Counted from the stretch's first letter, positions 1-8,262 are shown. The stretch: 64,000 nt of DNA from Sphingomonadales bacterium (GCA_022844405.1 JALHLV010000008.1:86630-150629); one strand, 5' to 3'. Made by a program: numbers and translations. Notes: generated by a model not told the origin, from the sequence alone.

Positions 1-8
1 GCACGGAC

Positions 9-557
9 ATGATCGTGATCCGCAACGAAACGGCGCCGGACATTCCGGCGCGGGAAATCCTGCTGGACCGGGCCCTGCCCGGCCGGCACCTGAAAACCTG
101 CGAGAAGCTGCGGCGGGGCAGGTCTCCCGCCGACGGCCTCGCCTTCAGCGCCTGGCAGGGCGCAAGGCTCGCCGGCACGGTCCGGCTGTGGCATGTCGAG
201 GCCGGTTCGGCCGGCGACGCGCTGCTGCTCGGCCCGATCGGCGTGCTGCCCGAATGCCAGGGCCTGGGCATCGGCACGCTGCTGATGGACCATGCGCTGG
301 CGCAAGCCTCGGCCATGGGCCACCGAGCGGTGATCCTGGTGGGCGACGCGCCCTATTACGAGCGGTTCGGCTTCTCGCCGGCGCCGACCGCCAGCCTCAC
401 CCTGCCCGGCCCGTTCGAACGCGACCGTTTCCTGGGCCTGGAGCTGGTGGCCGGCACGCTTGCCGGCGCCATCGGCATGGTGAAGGCCGGCAAGCGCCTT
501 GACGCGGGAGACGACCGACGCCGCGCCGCGCTGATCGAATTCAGGCAGGCGGCCTGA
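9..557 (+). CDS. GNAT-family N-acetyltransferase (YhbS-like)
   Basis: A 182-residue protein with the GNAT fold. It would transfer an acetyl group from acetyl-CoA to an amine; the substrate is unknown. The acetyl-CoA-binding segment is visible at residues 76-92 with the Q-x-x-G-x-G-type loop QGLGIG at 84-89. The later YYERFGF motif (116-122) is typical of YhbS-like members. The length is normal for a single-domain GNAT. The ATG lies only 8 bases into the window, so upstream context is unseen. It ends about 110 bases before homospermidine synthase on the same strand; co-transcription is possible but not shown. Confidence 0.85.
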   Translation: MIVIRNETAPDIPAREILLDRALPGRHLKTCEKLRRGRSPADGLAFSAWQGARLAGTVRLWHVEAGSAGDALLLGPIGVLPECQGLGIGTLLMDHALAQASAMGHRAVILVGDAPYYERFGFSPAPTASLTLPGPFERDRFLGLELVAGTLAGAIGMVKAGKRLDAGDDRRRAALIEFRQAA

Positions 558-589
558 GGCCGCGCCACATTCCGGTCCCGGCCGGGACG

Positions 590-599
590 TGACATGTCA
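590..599. promoter_or_regulatory. Palindrome TGACATGTCA upstream of homospermidine synthase
   Basis: A perfect 10-base palindrome lies 71 bases before the TTG start of the next gene, followed by a second TGACA at 601-605. A weak -10-like TACTAT is at 617-622, but no good -35 pairs with it. It could be an operator half of an unknown regulator or chance. No adjacent regulator gene supports it. Confidence 0.25.
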
Positions 600-670
600 A
601 TGACACGGAACGGCTCTACTATCCGCCGGGACAGGGGAGCCGTTCCCATGAGAAAACCAGGAGGCGCCCC

Positions 671-2104
671 TTGAACGCATCGTCCATCCACGCCCGCTTC
701 GACGGCCCCATCGTGATGATCGGCTTCGGCTCGATCGGCCGCGGCACGCTGCCGCTGATCCTGCGGCATATCGAGTGCGACCGGGACAAGTTCACCGTGA
801 TCGATCCCGAGGACGAGCACCGCGACATGGTGTCCCACGCCGGGGTGAACTTCATCCATGACGGCATCCGGGTCGACAACTACCGCGACCTGCTGACGCC
901 GTTGCTGACCGCCGGACCGGGCCGGGCCTTCGTCGTCAACCTGTCGGTCGACGTGTCGTCGGTGGCGATCATGGAGCTGTGCAAGGACCTGGACGCGCTC
1001 TACATCGACACCGTCGCCGAACCGTGGCTGGGCTTCTACACCGACACCAGCCTGTCGGTGTCGCAGCGCTCCAACTACGCGCTGCGGCAGGCCGTGCTGG
1101 ACCTGCGCACGCGCCGTCCCGGCGGCCCGACCGCGGTCAATTGTTGCGGCGCCAATCCGGGCATGGTGTCGTGGTTCGTCAAGCAAGCGCTGCTCAATCT
1201 GGCCAGCGACATGGACATGAAAGTCGAGAAGCCCGCCAGCCGCGAGCAGTGGGGCCGGCTGATGCGGCAGGTCGGCGTCAAGGGCATCCACATCGCCGAG
1301 CGCGACACCCAGCGCGCCCGCGATCCCAAGCCGAAGGGCATCTTCGTCAACACCTGGTCGGTGGAAGGCTTCATCTCGGAAGGCCTGCAGCCGGCCGAGC
1401 TGGGCTGGGGCACCCACGAGAAGGCGCTGCCGCCCGAAGGCCGGACCCATGAAGGCGGCTGCGGCGCGGCGATCTACCTGCTGCGGCCCGGCGCCGGCAC
1501 CCGCGTCCGCTCGTGGACGCCGACGGCGCAGGCCCAGCACGGCTTCCTGGTGACCCACAACGAGGCGATCTCCATCGCCGACTATTTCACCGTGCGCGAG
1601 GGCGGCGAGGCGGTCTACCGGCCGACCTGCCACTACGCCTATCATCCCTGCGACGACGCGGTGCTGTCGCTGCACGAGATGGCCGGCGCCGAGTGGCGGC
1701 GGCAGGACGACTGGATCATCCTGGACGAGCACGACATCGTCGACGGCATCGACGAGCTGGGCGTGCTGCTCTACGGCCACGGCAGGAACGCGTACTGGTA
1801 CGGCTCGCAGCTGTCGATCGAGGAAACCCGCGAGATCGCGCCCTACCAGAACGCCACCGGCCTGCAGGTGACCTCGGCGGTGCTGGCCGGCATGGTCTGG
1901 GCGCTGGAGAACCCCGACCGGGGCGTGGTCGAGGCCGACGAAACCGACTTCGAGCGGTGCCTCGAGGTGCAGCGTCCCTATCTGGGTCCCGTCGTCGGCG
2001 TCTACACCGACTGGACCCCGCTCGCCAACCGCGAGGGCGGCCTGTTCCCCGACGACTACGACGCCGACGATCCGTGGCAGTTCGCGAATGTGATCGTGCG
2101 GTAG
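671..2104 (+). CDS. hss: Homospermidine synthase
   Basis: A 477-residue cytosolic enzyme that makes sym-homospermidine from putrescine (or putrescine plus spermidine) in an NAD-dependent reaction. The length matches the bacterial family well. The N-terminus has the Rossmann nucleotide loop GFGSIGRG (about residues 18-25) and the family-typical stretch CCGANPGMVSWFVKQ near residue 158. The start is TTG at 671, preceded by AGGAGG at 658-663; no in-frame ATG lies before the dinucleotide fold. Homospermidine is a common polyamine in Alphaproteobacteria, which fits the inferred host. No other polyamine synthesis gene is adjacent, so it appears to be transcribed alone or with the upstream acetyltransferase. 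Confidence 0.93.
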   Translation: MNASSIHARFDGPIVMIGFGSIGRGTLPLILRHIECDRDKFTVIDPEDEHRDMVSHAGVNFIHDGIRVDNYRDLLTPLLTAGPGRAFVVNLSVDVSSVAIMELCKDLDALYIDTVAEPWLGFYTDTSLSVSQRSNYALRQAVLDLRTRRPGGPTAVNCCGANPGMVSWFVKQALLNLASDMDMKVEKPASREQWGRLMRQVGVKGIHIAERDTQRARDPKPKGIFVNTWSVEGFISEGLQPAELGWGTHEKALPPEGRTHEGGCGAAIYLLRPGAGTRVRSWTPTAQAQHGFLVTHNEAISIADYFTVREGGEAVYRPTCHYAYHPCDDAVLSLHEMAGAEWRRQDDWIILDEHDIVDGIDELGVLLYGHGRNAYWYGSQLSIEETREIAPYQNATGLQVTSAVLAGMVWALENPDRGVVEADETDFERCLEVQRPYLGPVVGVYTDWTPLANREGGLFPDDYDADDPWQFANVIVR

Positions 2105-2137
2105 CAGCAAAGACAGGAGCCAACCCGCACGCGAAAA

Positions 2138-2166
2138 TTGACGAATCGTTACATTCGAACTACTGT
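2138..2166 (+). promoter_or_regulatory. Sigma-70-type promoter of the DUF3800 locus
   Basis: TTGACG (2138-2143) and TACTGT (2161-2166) are separated by exactly 17 bases. This is one of the best sigma-70 matches in the window. Transcription would begin near 2173, giving a leader of about 80 bases before the DUF3800 start that contains the hairpin at 2194-2245. Seen by eye only. Confidence 0.55.
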
Positions 2167-2175
2167 AAACAGTAG
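2160..2175. promoter_or_regulatory. Operator-like palindrome CTACTGTAAACAGTAG over the -10
   Basis: Perfect 7-base inverted arms, CTACTGT and ACAGTAG, with a 2-base centre. The palindrome covers the proposed -10 hexamer and start site, the usual place for a repressor site. Its form resembles TetR-family half sites. No regulator gene is next to it. Confidence 0.5.
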
Positions 2176-2193
2176 CTAACAAGCTGGCTGTTC

Positions 2194-2245
2194 CGTAAGG
2201 GCAGCAAATCCTATGGCCACCTTCGGGTGGCCATAGTTGCTTACG
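2194..2245 (+). ncRNA. Structured leader RNA upstream of a DUF3800 gene
   Basis: A long imperfect hairpin. The inner stem is 11 perfect pairs (2211-2221 with 2226-2236) closed by a C(UUCG)G tetraloop. An outer stem CGTAAG/CTTACG (2194-2199 with 2240-2245) encloses an asymmetric internal loop of 11 and 3 bases; an alternative pairing GCAA/TTGC is also possible. It lies between the promoter and the TTG start at 2254 and abuts the G-rich ribosome-binding stretch. No U-run follows, so it is not a simple terminator. Structured RNAs named DUF3800 motifs are known upstream of DUF3800 genes; that this is a member is my inference. Confidence 0.6.
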
Positions 2246-2253
2246 GGGGGATT

Positions 2254-3096
2254 TTGCATCTTTTTTACATCGATGAATCGGGCGATCTCGGGGCCATGCC
2301 AGCCAACCCCGCCCCAACCGGAAATGATCAGCCGATCCTGGTAGTGGGCGCTCTCATTGTCGAAGCTGCGCGACTCGAAGCCCTGACGTTGGATTTCCTC
2401 CATCTCAAGCGACGCTTCTATCCAGGCCTCCCTTATCCAAGTGCAAATCATCTCGACAAGATTATTCCAGAGATCAAGGGCGCGGATATTCGCCGGCAAG
2501 CAACCCGCGGAGGAAGAAATCAACGGCGCCACGCAATCGGTTTTCTAGACAAGATACTCCTTATGCTCGATGCGCATGGCATTCGCCTCTTGTGTCGTAT
2601 CTGGGTAAAGGCTCCGGGAGCACCGCTGAATGGACGAGCCATTTACACATCCTCTATCCAGTGGATGTACTCCTCATTCGAGAACTATCTGGCCAGCAAA
2701 ACCAGCGTCGGCTTCTGCATCGCAGATAGTCGGGACCATCTCAAGAATGTCTCGGTTGCACATTCCATTTTCACCCAGAAATTTCGGGCATCGTCGCCGA
2801 CTTACGCCCGCATGCTGGAGCTTCCCACTTTCGGGCACAGCGAGAACCATGCCGGCCTCCAGTTGTGCGATATCGTCTGCTCGGCACTGCTGTATCCCAT
2901 TGCGGCGGAAGTGTACTGCACAGGACACGTGTCCAACATCCATGTCCAGCCAGGCGCGGCAGCGTTGAGGCAACGCTTCGGCCCGGCGATCAAAGAAATG
3001 CAATTCCGCTATCGCGAACCGCTCGGCAAGTGGAACGGTGGCATCGTCGTATCTGATCCGATTGGCCAGAGAAACGCGTCTCTGCTGTTCCAGTAA
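2254..3096 (+). CDS. DUF3800 domain-containing protein
   Basis: A 280-residue protein of the DUF3800 family. The N-terminal FYIDESGD motif (residues 4-11) and the C-terminal LQLCDIVCSAL segment carry the conserved acidic residues of this family, which is often discussed as RNase H-like and is frequent in mobile or defence regions; the function is not established. I place the start at TTG 2254, right after a GGGGGG ribosome-binding stretch, because the motif normally begins within a few residues of the start. The GTG at 2227 lies inside the hairpin stem and is unlikely. Base and codon use are visibly less GC-rich than the neighbours, suggesting acquisition. It ends 3 bases before the convergent cbpM. 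Confidence 0.82.
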   Translation: MHLFYIDESGDLGAMPANPAPTGNDQPILVVGALIVEAARLEALTLDFLHLKRRFYPGLPYPSANHLDKIIPEIKGADIRRQATRGGRNQRRHAIGFLDKILLMLDAHGIRLLCRIWVKAPGAPLNGRAIYTSSIQWMYSSFENYLASKTSVGFCIADSRDHLKNVSVAHSIFTQKFRASSPTYARMLELPTFGHSENHAGLQLCDIVCSALLYPIAAEVYCTGHVSNIHVQPGAAALRQRFGPAIKEMQFRYREPLGKWNGGIVVSDPIGQRNASLLFQ

Positions 3097-3099
3097 CCG

Positions 3100-3435
3100 T
3101 CAGTTGGTCCGGTCCAGATCCCTGAACGTCCGCGCGATCCGGGCACGGACCTCGTCCGGCTGGCTTTCGACGGCGCGGCCCAGATTGCGCAGGGCGCGGC
3201 GCAGGCCGTGGACCTGATCGAGAAGCGACAGGATGACCGGCACGTCCTCTTCCCGCACCTCGAGTTTTTCGGTGAGGAGATACACCAGCCGCACGCGGGC
3301 CACGTCTGCCTCGCTGAATTCGGCCATGCCCGCCCGGCGTTGCGGCCGGACCCAGCCGCGGCGGACGATCATGCGCAGCCGGCGGGCGGAAATCTCGCCC
3401 ACCGCGGCGACGACGTCTTGTTCCGTCAGGCCCAT
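3100..3435 (-). CDS. cbpM: CbpM-like chaperone modulator, MerR-type helix-turn-helix
   Basis: A 111-residue protein downstream of a CbpA-type DnaJ homologue. CbpM binds the J domain of CbpA and limits its co-chaperone and DNA-binding activity. The first 70 residues look like a MerR-type winged helix (LTEQDVVAAVGEISARRLRM) and the rest is predicted alpha-helical. I place the start at ATG 3435, preceded by GAAGGAG at good spacing, rather than at the longer in-frame GTG. The start lies 2 bases after the dnaJ-type stop, so the two are translationally coupled. Function is inferred from context plus family resemblance. Confidence 0.78.
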   Translation of the reverse strand: MGLTEQDVVAAVGEISARRLRMIVRRGWVRPQRRAGMAEFSEADVARVRLVYLLTEKLEVREEDVPVILSLLDQVHGLRRALRNLGRAVESQPDEVRARIARTFRDLDRTN

Positions 3436-3437
3436 GA

Positions 3438-4391
3438 TCACTCCTTCATCCCGGCGCGCGGGTTGTAGGCGTGGCTCTCGCGCCACGATTTCATGAACGT
3501 CTCCAGCTCATCGTCGATCGCCGCCGGCATGACGATCTTGAGCTTCACCCGCTGGTCGCCGGCCGCCCGGTTCCTGCCGGCGGGCACGCCCCTGCCGCGC
3601 AGCCGCAGGGTCTGACCCGAGCTGGCGCCCTTGGGGACGGTCAGGCTGACCTTGCCGGTGATGGTGGGCACGGCGACCTTGCCGCCCAGCACCGCTTCGT
3701 CGATGGAGATCGGCAGCTCGACGACGATGTCGTCGCCGTCGCGCTCGAACAGCGGGTGCGTTCCGACCTGGATATCGACCAGCGCATCGCCGTCCGGGGC
3801 GCCGTTCATGCCGGGCATGCCCTTGCCCTTCAGCCGCAGGGTCTGGCCCGAGCGGGTGCCGGGCGGGACGGCGATGTCGAGCGTCCTGCCGTCGGGCATG
3901 GTGACCCGCCGCTTGGCGCCGTTCACCGCGTCGAGGAAATCCACGGGAAGCTGGTAGCGCAGGTCCTGGCCGCGCATCTGCCGCGGGCCGCGTCCGGCGG
4001 CGCCGCCGCGGCCGCTGCGCTGGAACATGTCGGAGAACAGGTCGGAGAGGTCGGCGAAATCGTCGAAGCCGGCCGACGACTGGTAGCGGCCGCCGTCGGC
4101 GTCGGCATATTGCCGGTAGAAGTCCTGCTGCGACGGCCGCGCGGTGCCCGAGGCGTCGATCTCGCCCTTGTCGAACCGGGCGCGCTTGTCGGCGTCGCCG
4201 ACGATGTCGTATGCGGCGGAGATGGTCTTGAACCGGTCCTCGGCCTTCTTGTTTCCCGGATTGAGGTCTGGATGCGCCTCCTTCGCAAGCTTGCGGTAAG
4301 CCTTGCGAATGGCGTCCTGGCTGGCGTCCCGGGCGACGCCGAGGACCTTGTAGGGATCTTCATTCAAGGGGCGATACCTCTGGGGATTCAA
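3438..4391 (-). CDS. cbpA: CbpA-type DnaJ co-chaperone
   Basis: About 317 residues. An N-terminal J domain (roughly residues 12-76) contains the HPD tripeptide needed to stimulate DnaK (KEAHPDLNPG). A glycine-rich linker follows, and then the two beta-barrel peptide-binding domains of the DnaJ C-terminal region. There is no CxxCxGxG zinc finger, which makes it a class II, CbpA-like protein. Both candidate starts are TTG: 4391, or 4367 with AGAGG upstream; the latter begins directly before the J domain. It is followed by cbpM, the standard partner. It is transcribed divergently from the ydbH-like gene. Confidence 0.9.
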   Translation of the reverse strand: MNPQRYRPLNEDPYKVLGVARDASQDAIRKAYRKLAKEAHPDLNPGNKKAEDRFKTISAAYDIVGDADKRARFDKGEIDASGTARPSQQDFYRQYADADGGRYQSSAGFDDFADLSDLFSDMFQRSGRGGAAGRGPRQMRGQDLRYQLPVDFLDAVNGAKRRVTMPDGRTLDIAVPPGTRSGQTLRLKGKGMPGMNGAPDGDALVDIQVGTHPLFERDGDDIVVELPISIDEAVLGGKVAVPTITGKVSLTVPKGASSGQTLRLRGRGVPAGRNRAAGDQRVKLKIVMPAAIDDELETFMKSWRESHAYNPRAGMKE

Positions 4392-4501
4392 CGCTTGCCC
4401 TCAATATGGTGCCGATTCCGCGGTTCCCAAGAGGCACGGCCGCGAAACAACGGCGCGCAACCACCTGTCGGGCGACGCTCGATCCGGATATCCTCCAGCG
4501 C

Positions 4502-7480
4502 ATGACGCTCCGCTCCTCCTGGCGCCGCCGGTCCCGCGCCTTCCGCATCGCCGCCGGAACGCTCGCCGTGCTCGCCTCGGCGGTGCTGCTGCTGTGGATT
4601 TCGCGGGCGGCGCTGACCGAGTGGGCGATCGAGGACAGCATCGACAGATTCGGCCTCGGTCCCTCGGAGGTGAGGGTGACGGAGTTGGGGCTGGCACGGG
4701 CGGAAATGCGCCTGGTGTCATCGGGCGCGGGGACCATCGAGCACATCCATGTGGAGTACGGCGTGGGCGACCTGCTGCGCGGCGAGATCAAGCGCATGGT
4801 CGTGGACGGCGGCCGCATCCGCTTCGCCTGGAAGGACGGCAAGCTGGTCCCGGCGATCACGCCCAGCGAGGGGCCCATCAGCCTGCCGCTGGATCGGCTG
4901 GAGATCAGGAATTCGACGCTGACGTTCGACGTGGAAGGCCAGGAGATCGTCGCCGACGTGTCGGGCACGGTGACCGGCAAGGACAACATGGCCGCCAACC
5001 TGACGATGGCGTTGCGCGCGCCGCAGGGGCGCATGAAGGGCCGGGTGACCGGCGCCATGAAACCGGACGGCGCACTCGACGGCACCTTCACGGTCACCGG
5101 CGGCGACCTGGGCGTCGGCACGGTGAAGGCGGAGGGGCTGACCGGTGCGCTGCGGCTGGTGACCAGCGCGCAGGGCGTCGAGCTGATCGACGGGGCGTTC
5201 GGCGTCGCACAGATTTCCGGCGGCACCGGTCCGCTCGGTCCGGGGCGGCTGTCGGCATCGCTGCGCCAGCCGCAGAACGTGCTGAACGTGTCGCTGCAGT
5301 CGAAGCCGGTCTCATTCTCGTTGCAGGCGGACGGCGCCATGCCGAAGGCGGGCGTGCCGTTCACCATGGAAGGCACCGCCGACGCGGCCTTCGTCAGCGC
5401 GCTGGCGGGCGCCGACAGGCCGGCGACCGGCGGTGTGCATCTGACGGCGACCGGGATTGCGCCTCCCGGGCCGACCATGCAGGCGGCGTTCGCGTCGGGA
5501 CTGGGCGACTGGCTGCGTCTGGGCAAGGCGCAGGGCGCGCTCGACGGCACCGTCGGCGGCCTTCGCATCCCCGGAACGGTGGCTGTGGATGACGCGGTGC
5601 TCTCGCTCGAGGTCACGCTGGCGGGCGGCGCGCTGGCGGTCACCACGCCCAAGGGCATTACCGTCAGCGGCATGACACTGGACCCGTCGATCGCGGCCAA
5701 GGACAGCCTGTTCGCCGGCAATTCGACCCTGTCGGTCGCGCCCGCGCCGGGCGCGCCGTTCCTGGCCATCACGCCACGGGCCGGTTCCGACAGGCTGACG
5801 GTGAGCGGCGGCGTCAGCTACGAGACGCCTGCCCTGTTCGTCCGCGGCGACGTCGCGGGCGAGGCGTCGCTCGATCCGTCGCAGTGGCTGGCGTCGGCGC
5901 GGGATGTCGCCGCGACGGGCGATCTGAACCTGACGGCGGCGCTGGCACTGAAGCTGCCGGAAGGCCGGAGCCTGCCGTCGGCGGAACTGGCGCTGGCGGG
6001 TAAGTATGACGTCGGTCCCAAATCCATCGGGTTGACCGCCGACAGCGGCGCGCTCGCCTTGCGCAACGCCCATTGGGGCGAGACGATCTCGCTTCCCGGC
6101 ACGTCGCGGCTGGTGCTGCGGCCGGGCGCGACTTACGCCAGGGACCGGTCGACCGGCGCGGTCGCGGCGTCCGCCGTGCTGCAGCCCTTCGCCTGGACCG
6201 CGACGCTCAAGCGCGAGGGCGCCGAACCCGGCAAGGCGACGCTGGGCGCCGGGCGGATGGCGCTGACCATCGACAAGGACGGCCTGAAGGCGGTGCTGGA
6301 CAGGGGCCGCGTCGAGCTGCCCGACAGCGGCGTGGCGGCGCGCGGGATTTCCGCGACCGTCACCCGGACCGGCGACGCGACCGGCATCAAGGCCGCCATC
6401 GCCGATCTGCGCGGCACCGGCGAACCGGCGCTGTTCTCGTCCATGAAAGCCAGTCTCGACGCGCGCATTGCCGGCTCGAAGGCGGCCTTCTCCGCCGGCC
6501 TGACCGGCGCGGGCAAGGTTCTCAGCCTGACGGCCAAGGGAAGCCACGACCTGGACAGCGGCAAGGGCAACGCCAGCGTCACGCTGAAGCCCATCGACCT
6601 GTCGGGCGACGGCGCGCTGAAGGCGCTGTCGCCCAGGCTGGCGGCCGGTGTGACCAAGACAGGCGGCACCGTCAGCGGCGAGGGCACCGTTCACTGGGGC
6701 GACGGCGCGCTGCCCGGCACGCTGACGCTGGCGCTGAAGGACGTCTCGGTGGCCGGCGAAAGCCTCAACCTGTCGGCGCTCAATGGCGGCGTGCGGCTCG
6801 ACAGCCTATCGCCGATCCGCTCGGCGGCCGGGCAGCGCCTGTCCGGCACGCTGCAGGTGCCGACGCTGAATGCGGTGCCGTTCGACGTCACGTTCCGGCT
6901 GGACCCAGGCAAGCTTGTGCTGGAGCGCGCCACCGCCAAGGTGTTCGACGGCCAGTTCGAGACCGAGAACGCCGAGATCGACGCAGCGACCGGCGACGGC
7001 CGGGTCGACCTGAAGGTCAGTGACATCAACATCGAGACCGCCTTCGCCGTGCTCGACCTTGAGCAACTGAAGGGCACCGGCCGGATCGGCGGAATGCTGC
7101 CGCTGCGGATCGAGGGCGGCAAGGTGGCGATCGAGAAGGGCCACCTGGAATCCTCGGTTCCCGGCACGCTGCAGGTCGGCGTGACGGCACTGGCGGACAA
7201 GCTCCAGAACTATGGCGAGAACGTCGACATGGCGTTCCGGGCGCTGACCGACTTCCACTACGACCGCATGGTGATCGATACCGACAAGCCGTTTTCCGGC
7301 GCCGGCAAGGCCATGTTCCGGCTGGAGGGCAACAACCCCAAGGTGATGGGCGGCCAGCCCTTCGTGTTCAACATCAGCCTGGAAACCGACTTCGACCATC
7401 TGACCGGGCTGCTGCTCGAGCTTTCCGGCGCGGCCAACACCGCATTGGGCTGGGGCGCCCGGGAACTGATCAAGAAATGA
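4502..7480 (+). CDS. ydbH: YdbH-family intermembrane lipid-transport protein
   Basis: A 992-residue protein with an N-terminal membrane anchor (about residues 14-34) followed by a very long repetitive beta-rich periplasmic region of the AsmA-like/TamB type. In Escherichia coli, YdbH acts with TamB and YhdP in moving phospholipids between inner and outer membranes. The next two genes encode YnbE- and YdbL-like proteins, reproducing the E. coli ydbH-ynbE-ydbL order and strengthening the call. The ATG at 4502 directly precedes the basic anchor sequence; an upstream in-frame ATG at 4406 would add 32 residues overlapping the cbpA start region and seems unlikely. The C-terminal part is the conserved portion. 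Confidence 0.8.
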   Translation: MTLRSSWRRRSRAFRIAAGTLAVLASAVLLLWISRAALTEWAIEDSIDRFGLGPSEVRVTELGLARAEMRLVSSGAGTIEHIHVEYGVGDLLRGEIKRMVVDGGRIRFAWKDGKLVPAITPSEGPISLPLDRLEIRNSTLTFDVEGQEIVADVSGTVTGKDNMAANLTMALRAPQGRMKGRVTGAMKPDGALDGTFTVTGGDLGVGTVKAEGLTGALRLVTSAQGVELIDGAFGVAQISGGTGPLGPGRLSASLRQPQNVLNVSLQSKPVSFSLQADGAMPKAGVPFTMEGTADAAFVSALAGADRPATGGVHLTATGIAPPGPTMQAAFASGLGDWLRLGKAQGALDGTVGGLRIPGTVAVDDAVLSLEVTLAGGALAVTTPKGITVSGMTLDPSIAAKDSLFAGNSTLSVAPAPGAPFLAITPRAGSDRLTVSGGVSYETPALFVRGDVAGEASLDPSQWLASARDVAATGDLNLTAALALKLPEGRSLPSAELALAGKYDVGPKSIGLTADSGALALRNAHWGETISLPGTSRLVLRPGATYARDRSTGAVAASAVLQPFAWTATLKREGAEPGKATLGAGRMALTIDKDGLKAVLDRGRVELPDSGVAARGISATVTRTGDATGIKAAIADLRGTGEPALFSSMKASLDARIAGSKAAFSAGLTGAGKVLSLTAKGSHDLDSGKGNASVTLKPIDLSGDGALKALSPRLAAGVTKTGGTVSGEGTVHWGDGALPGTLTLALKDVSVAGESLNLSALNGGVRLDSLSPIRSAAGQRLSGTLQVPTLNAVPFDVTFRLDPGKLVLERATAKVFDGQFETENAEIDAATGDGRVDLKVSDINIETAFAVLDLEQLKGTGRIGGMLPLRIEGGKVAIEKGHLESSVPGTLQVGVTALADKLQNYGENVDMAFRALTDFHYDRMVIDTDKPFSGAGKAMFRLEGNNPKVMGGQPFVFNISLETDFDHLTGLLLELSGAANTALGWGARELIKK

Positions 7481-7506
7481 ACTCATCAAGAAATAACCGC
7501 GTGACG

Positions 7507-7536
7507 TTGGCGAAGCGTAGCGAAATACCCTATCTT
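7507..7536 (+). promoter_or_regulatory. Possible internal promoter before ynbE
   Basis: TTGGCG (7507-7512) and TATCTT (7531-7536), 18 bases apart, lie in the 76-base gap between the ydbH-like and ynbE-like genes. Each hexamer matches four of six consensus positions. It may give separate expression of the two small genes. Confidence 0.3.
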
Positions 7537-7556
7537 CTTGTGACGGGCTCCAGCGA

Positions 7557-7775
7557 ATGAGAACAAGCGTGATGGATCAATCGTTTAGGCGGAGTGGCGG
7601 GTTGCTGGCGGTGATCGTGGCGGGTCTTTCCCTCGCCGCGTGCTCACCGACGGTCAAGGTGCAGGCCCCGAAGGAGCCGATCACCATCAACCTCAACATC
7701 AAGCTGGACGCCGATGTGCGCGTCAAGCTGGAGCAGCAGGCGAAGGAAGACGTCGCCAGCAAGCCGATTTTCTAG
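7557..7775 (+). CDS. ynbE: YnbE-family small outer-membrane lipoprotein
   Basis: A 72-residue lipoprotein. The N-terminus has a signal sequence ending in the lipobox LAAC, with the acylated cysteine at about residue 29. The mature part contains the family segment EPITINLNIKLDADVRVKL, expected to form beta strands. YnbE is the partner of YdbH; work in E. coli indicates the two form an intermembrane bridge. An ATG at 7572 is an alternative start and would still leave a complete signal peptide. It sits 76 bases after the ydbH-like gene and 10 bases before the ydbL-like start. Confidence 0.82.
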   Translation: MRTSVMDQSFRRSGGLLAVIVAGLSLAACSPTVKVQAPKEPITINLNIKLDADVRVKLEQQAKEDVASKPIF

Positions 7776-7785
7776 GATGACCGCG

Positions 7786-8157
7786 ATGAAAAACACCCTG
7801 TTCTCCATTCTCACGGCGGCGGCGCTTTGCCTGACCGCGGCCGGCGGCATCGCCGCTCTCGACGCGGCGCCCGCCTATGCGCAGGCCAAGCCGCTCGACG
7901 CGCCGCGATCGAGCGGCGTCGTCGGCGAACGCTACGACGGCTACGCCGTGGTGCGCGACGCAAGCGCGCCGGCCGACGTGCGCAAGCTGGTCGAGGACAC
8001 CAATGCCGAACGCCGCAAGGTCTACGCCGAACAGGCGACCGCCAAGGGCGCGCCGGCCGAGGAGGTCGGCAAGGTCTATGCCGGGCAGATCATGAGCGCG
8101 GCGCCTGCCGGCTGGTGGTTCCAGGGCGCCGACGGCGCCTGGGTGCAGAAGAAGTAG
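7786..8157 (+). CDS. ydbL: YdbL-family periplasmic protein (DUF1318)
   Basis: A 123-residue secreted protein. A signal peptide (roughly residues 1-29, ending AYAQA) precedes a helical DUF1318 domain with the stretch LVEDTNAERRKVYAEQA. The C-terminus contains GWWFQGADGAWVQKK, the usual family ending. YdbL is encoded with YdbH and YnbE and is thought to help the YdbH-YnbE complex function. I chose ATG 7786 because AGGA at 7774-7777 is well spaced; ATG 7777 would add three residues. The gene closes the three-gene envelope operon. Confidence 0.83.
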   Translation: MKNTLFSILTAAALCLTAAGGIAALDAAPAYAQAKPLDAPRSSGVVGERYDGYAVVRDASAPADVRKLVEDTNAERRKVYAEQATAKGAPAEEVGKVYAGQIMSAAPAGWWFQGADGAWVQKK

Positions 8158-8262
8158 CGGCGAGGACAAGCGGCGTCGGCGGCACCGGCTTTTCGCTCAT
8201 GCACAATAAACTGTGCTGGCCTGCCAAGATTCCCGTTCCTGCACGGCGGATTCGGTCATTAC

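Noticed and set aside
2194..2245. Hairpin as an intrinsic terminator of hss
   Set aside because: No T-run directly follows the stem; it continues into the ribosome-binding stretch of the next gene, and a promoter lies upstream of it.
2227..2253. GTG 2227 as the DUF3800 start
   Set aside because: It lies within the hairpin stem without a ribosome-binding site, while TTG 2254 follows a G-run and puts FYIDESGD at the usual distance from the N-terminus.
356..2317. 653-residue minus-strand frame
   Set aside because: Covers homospermidine synthase antisense and part of the GNAT gene; no recognisable domain.
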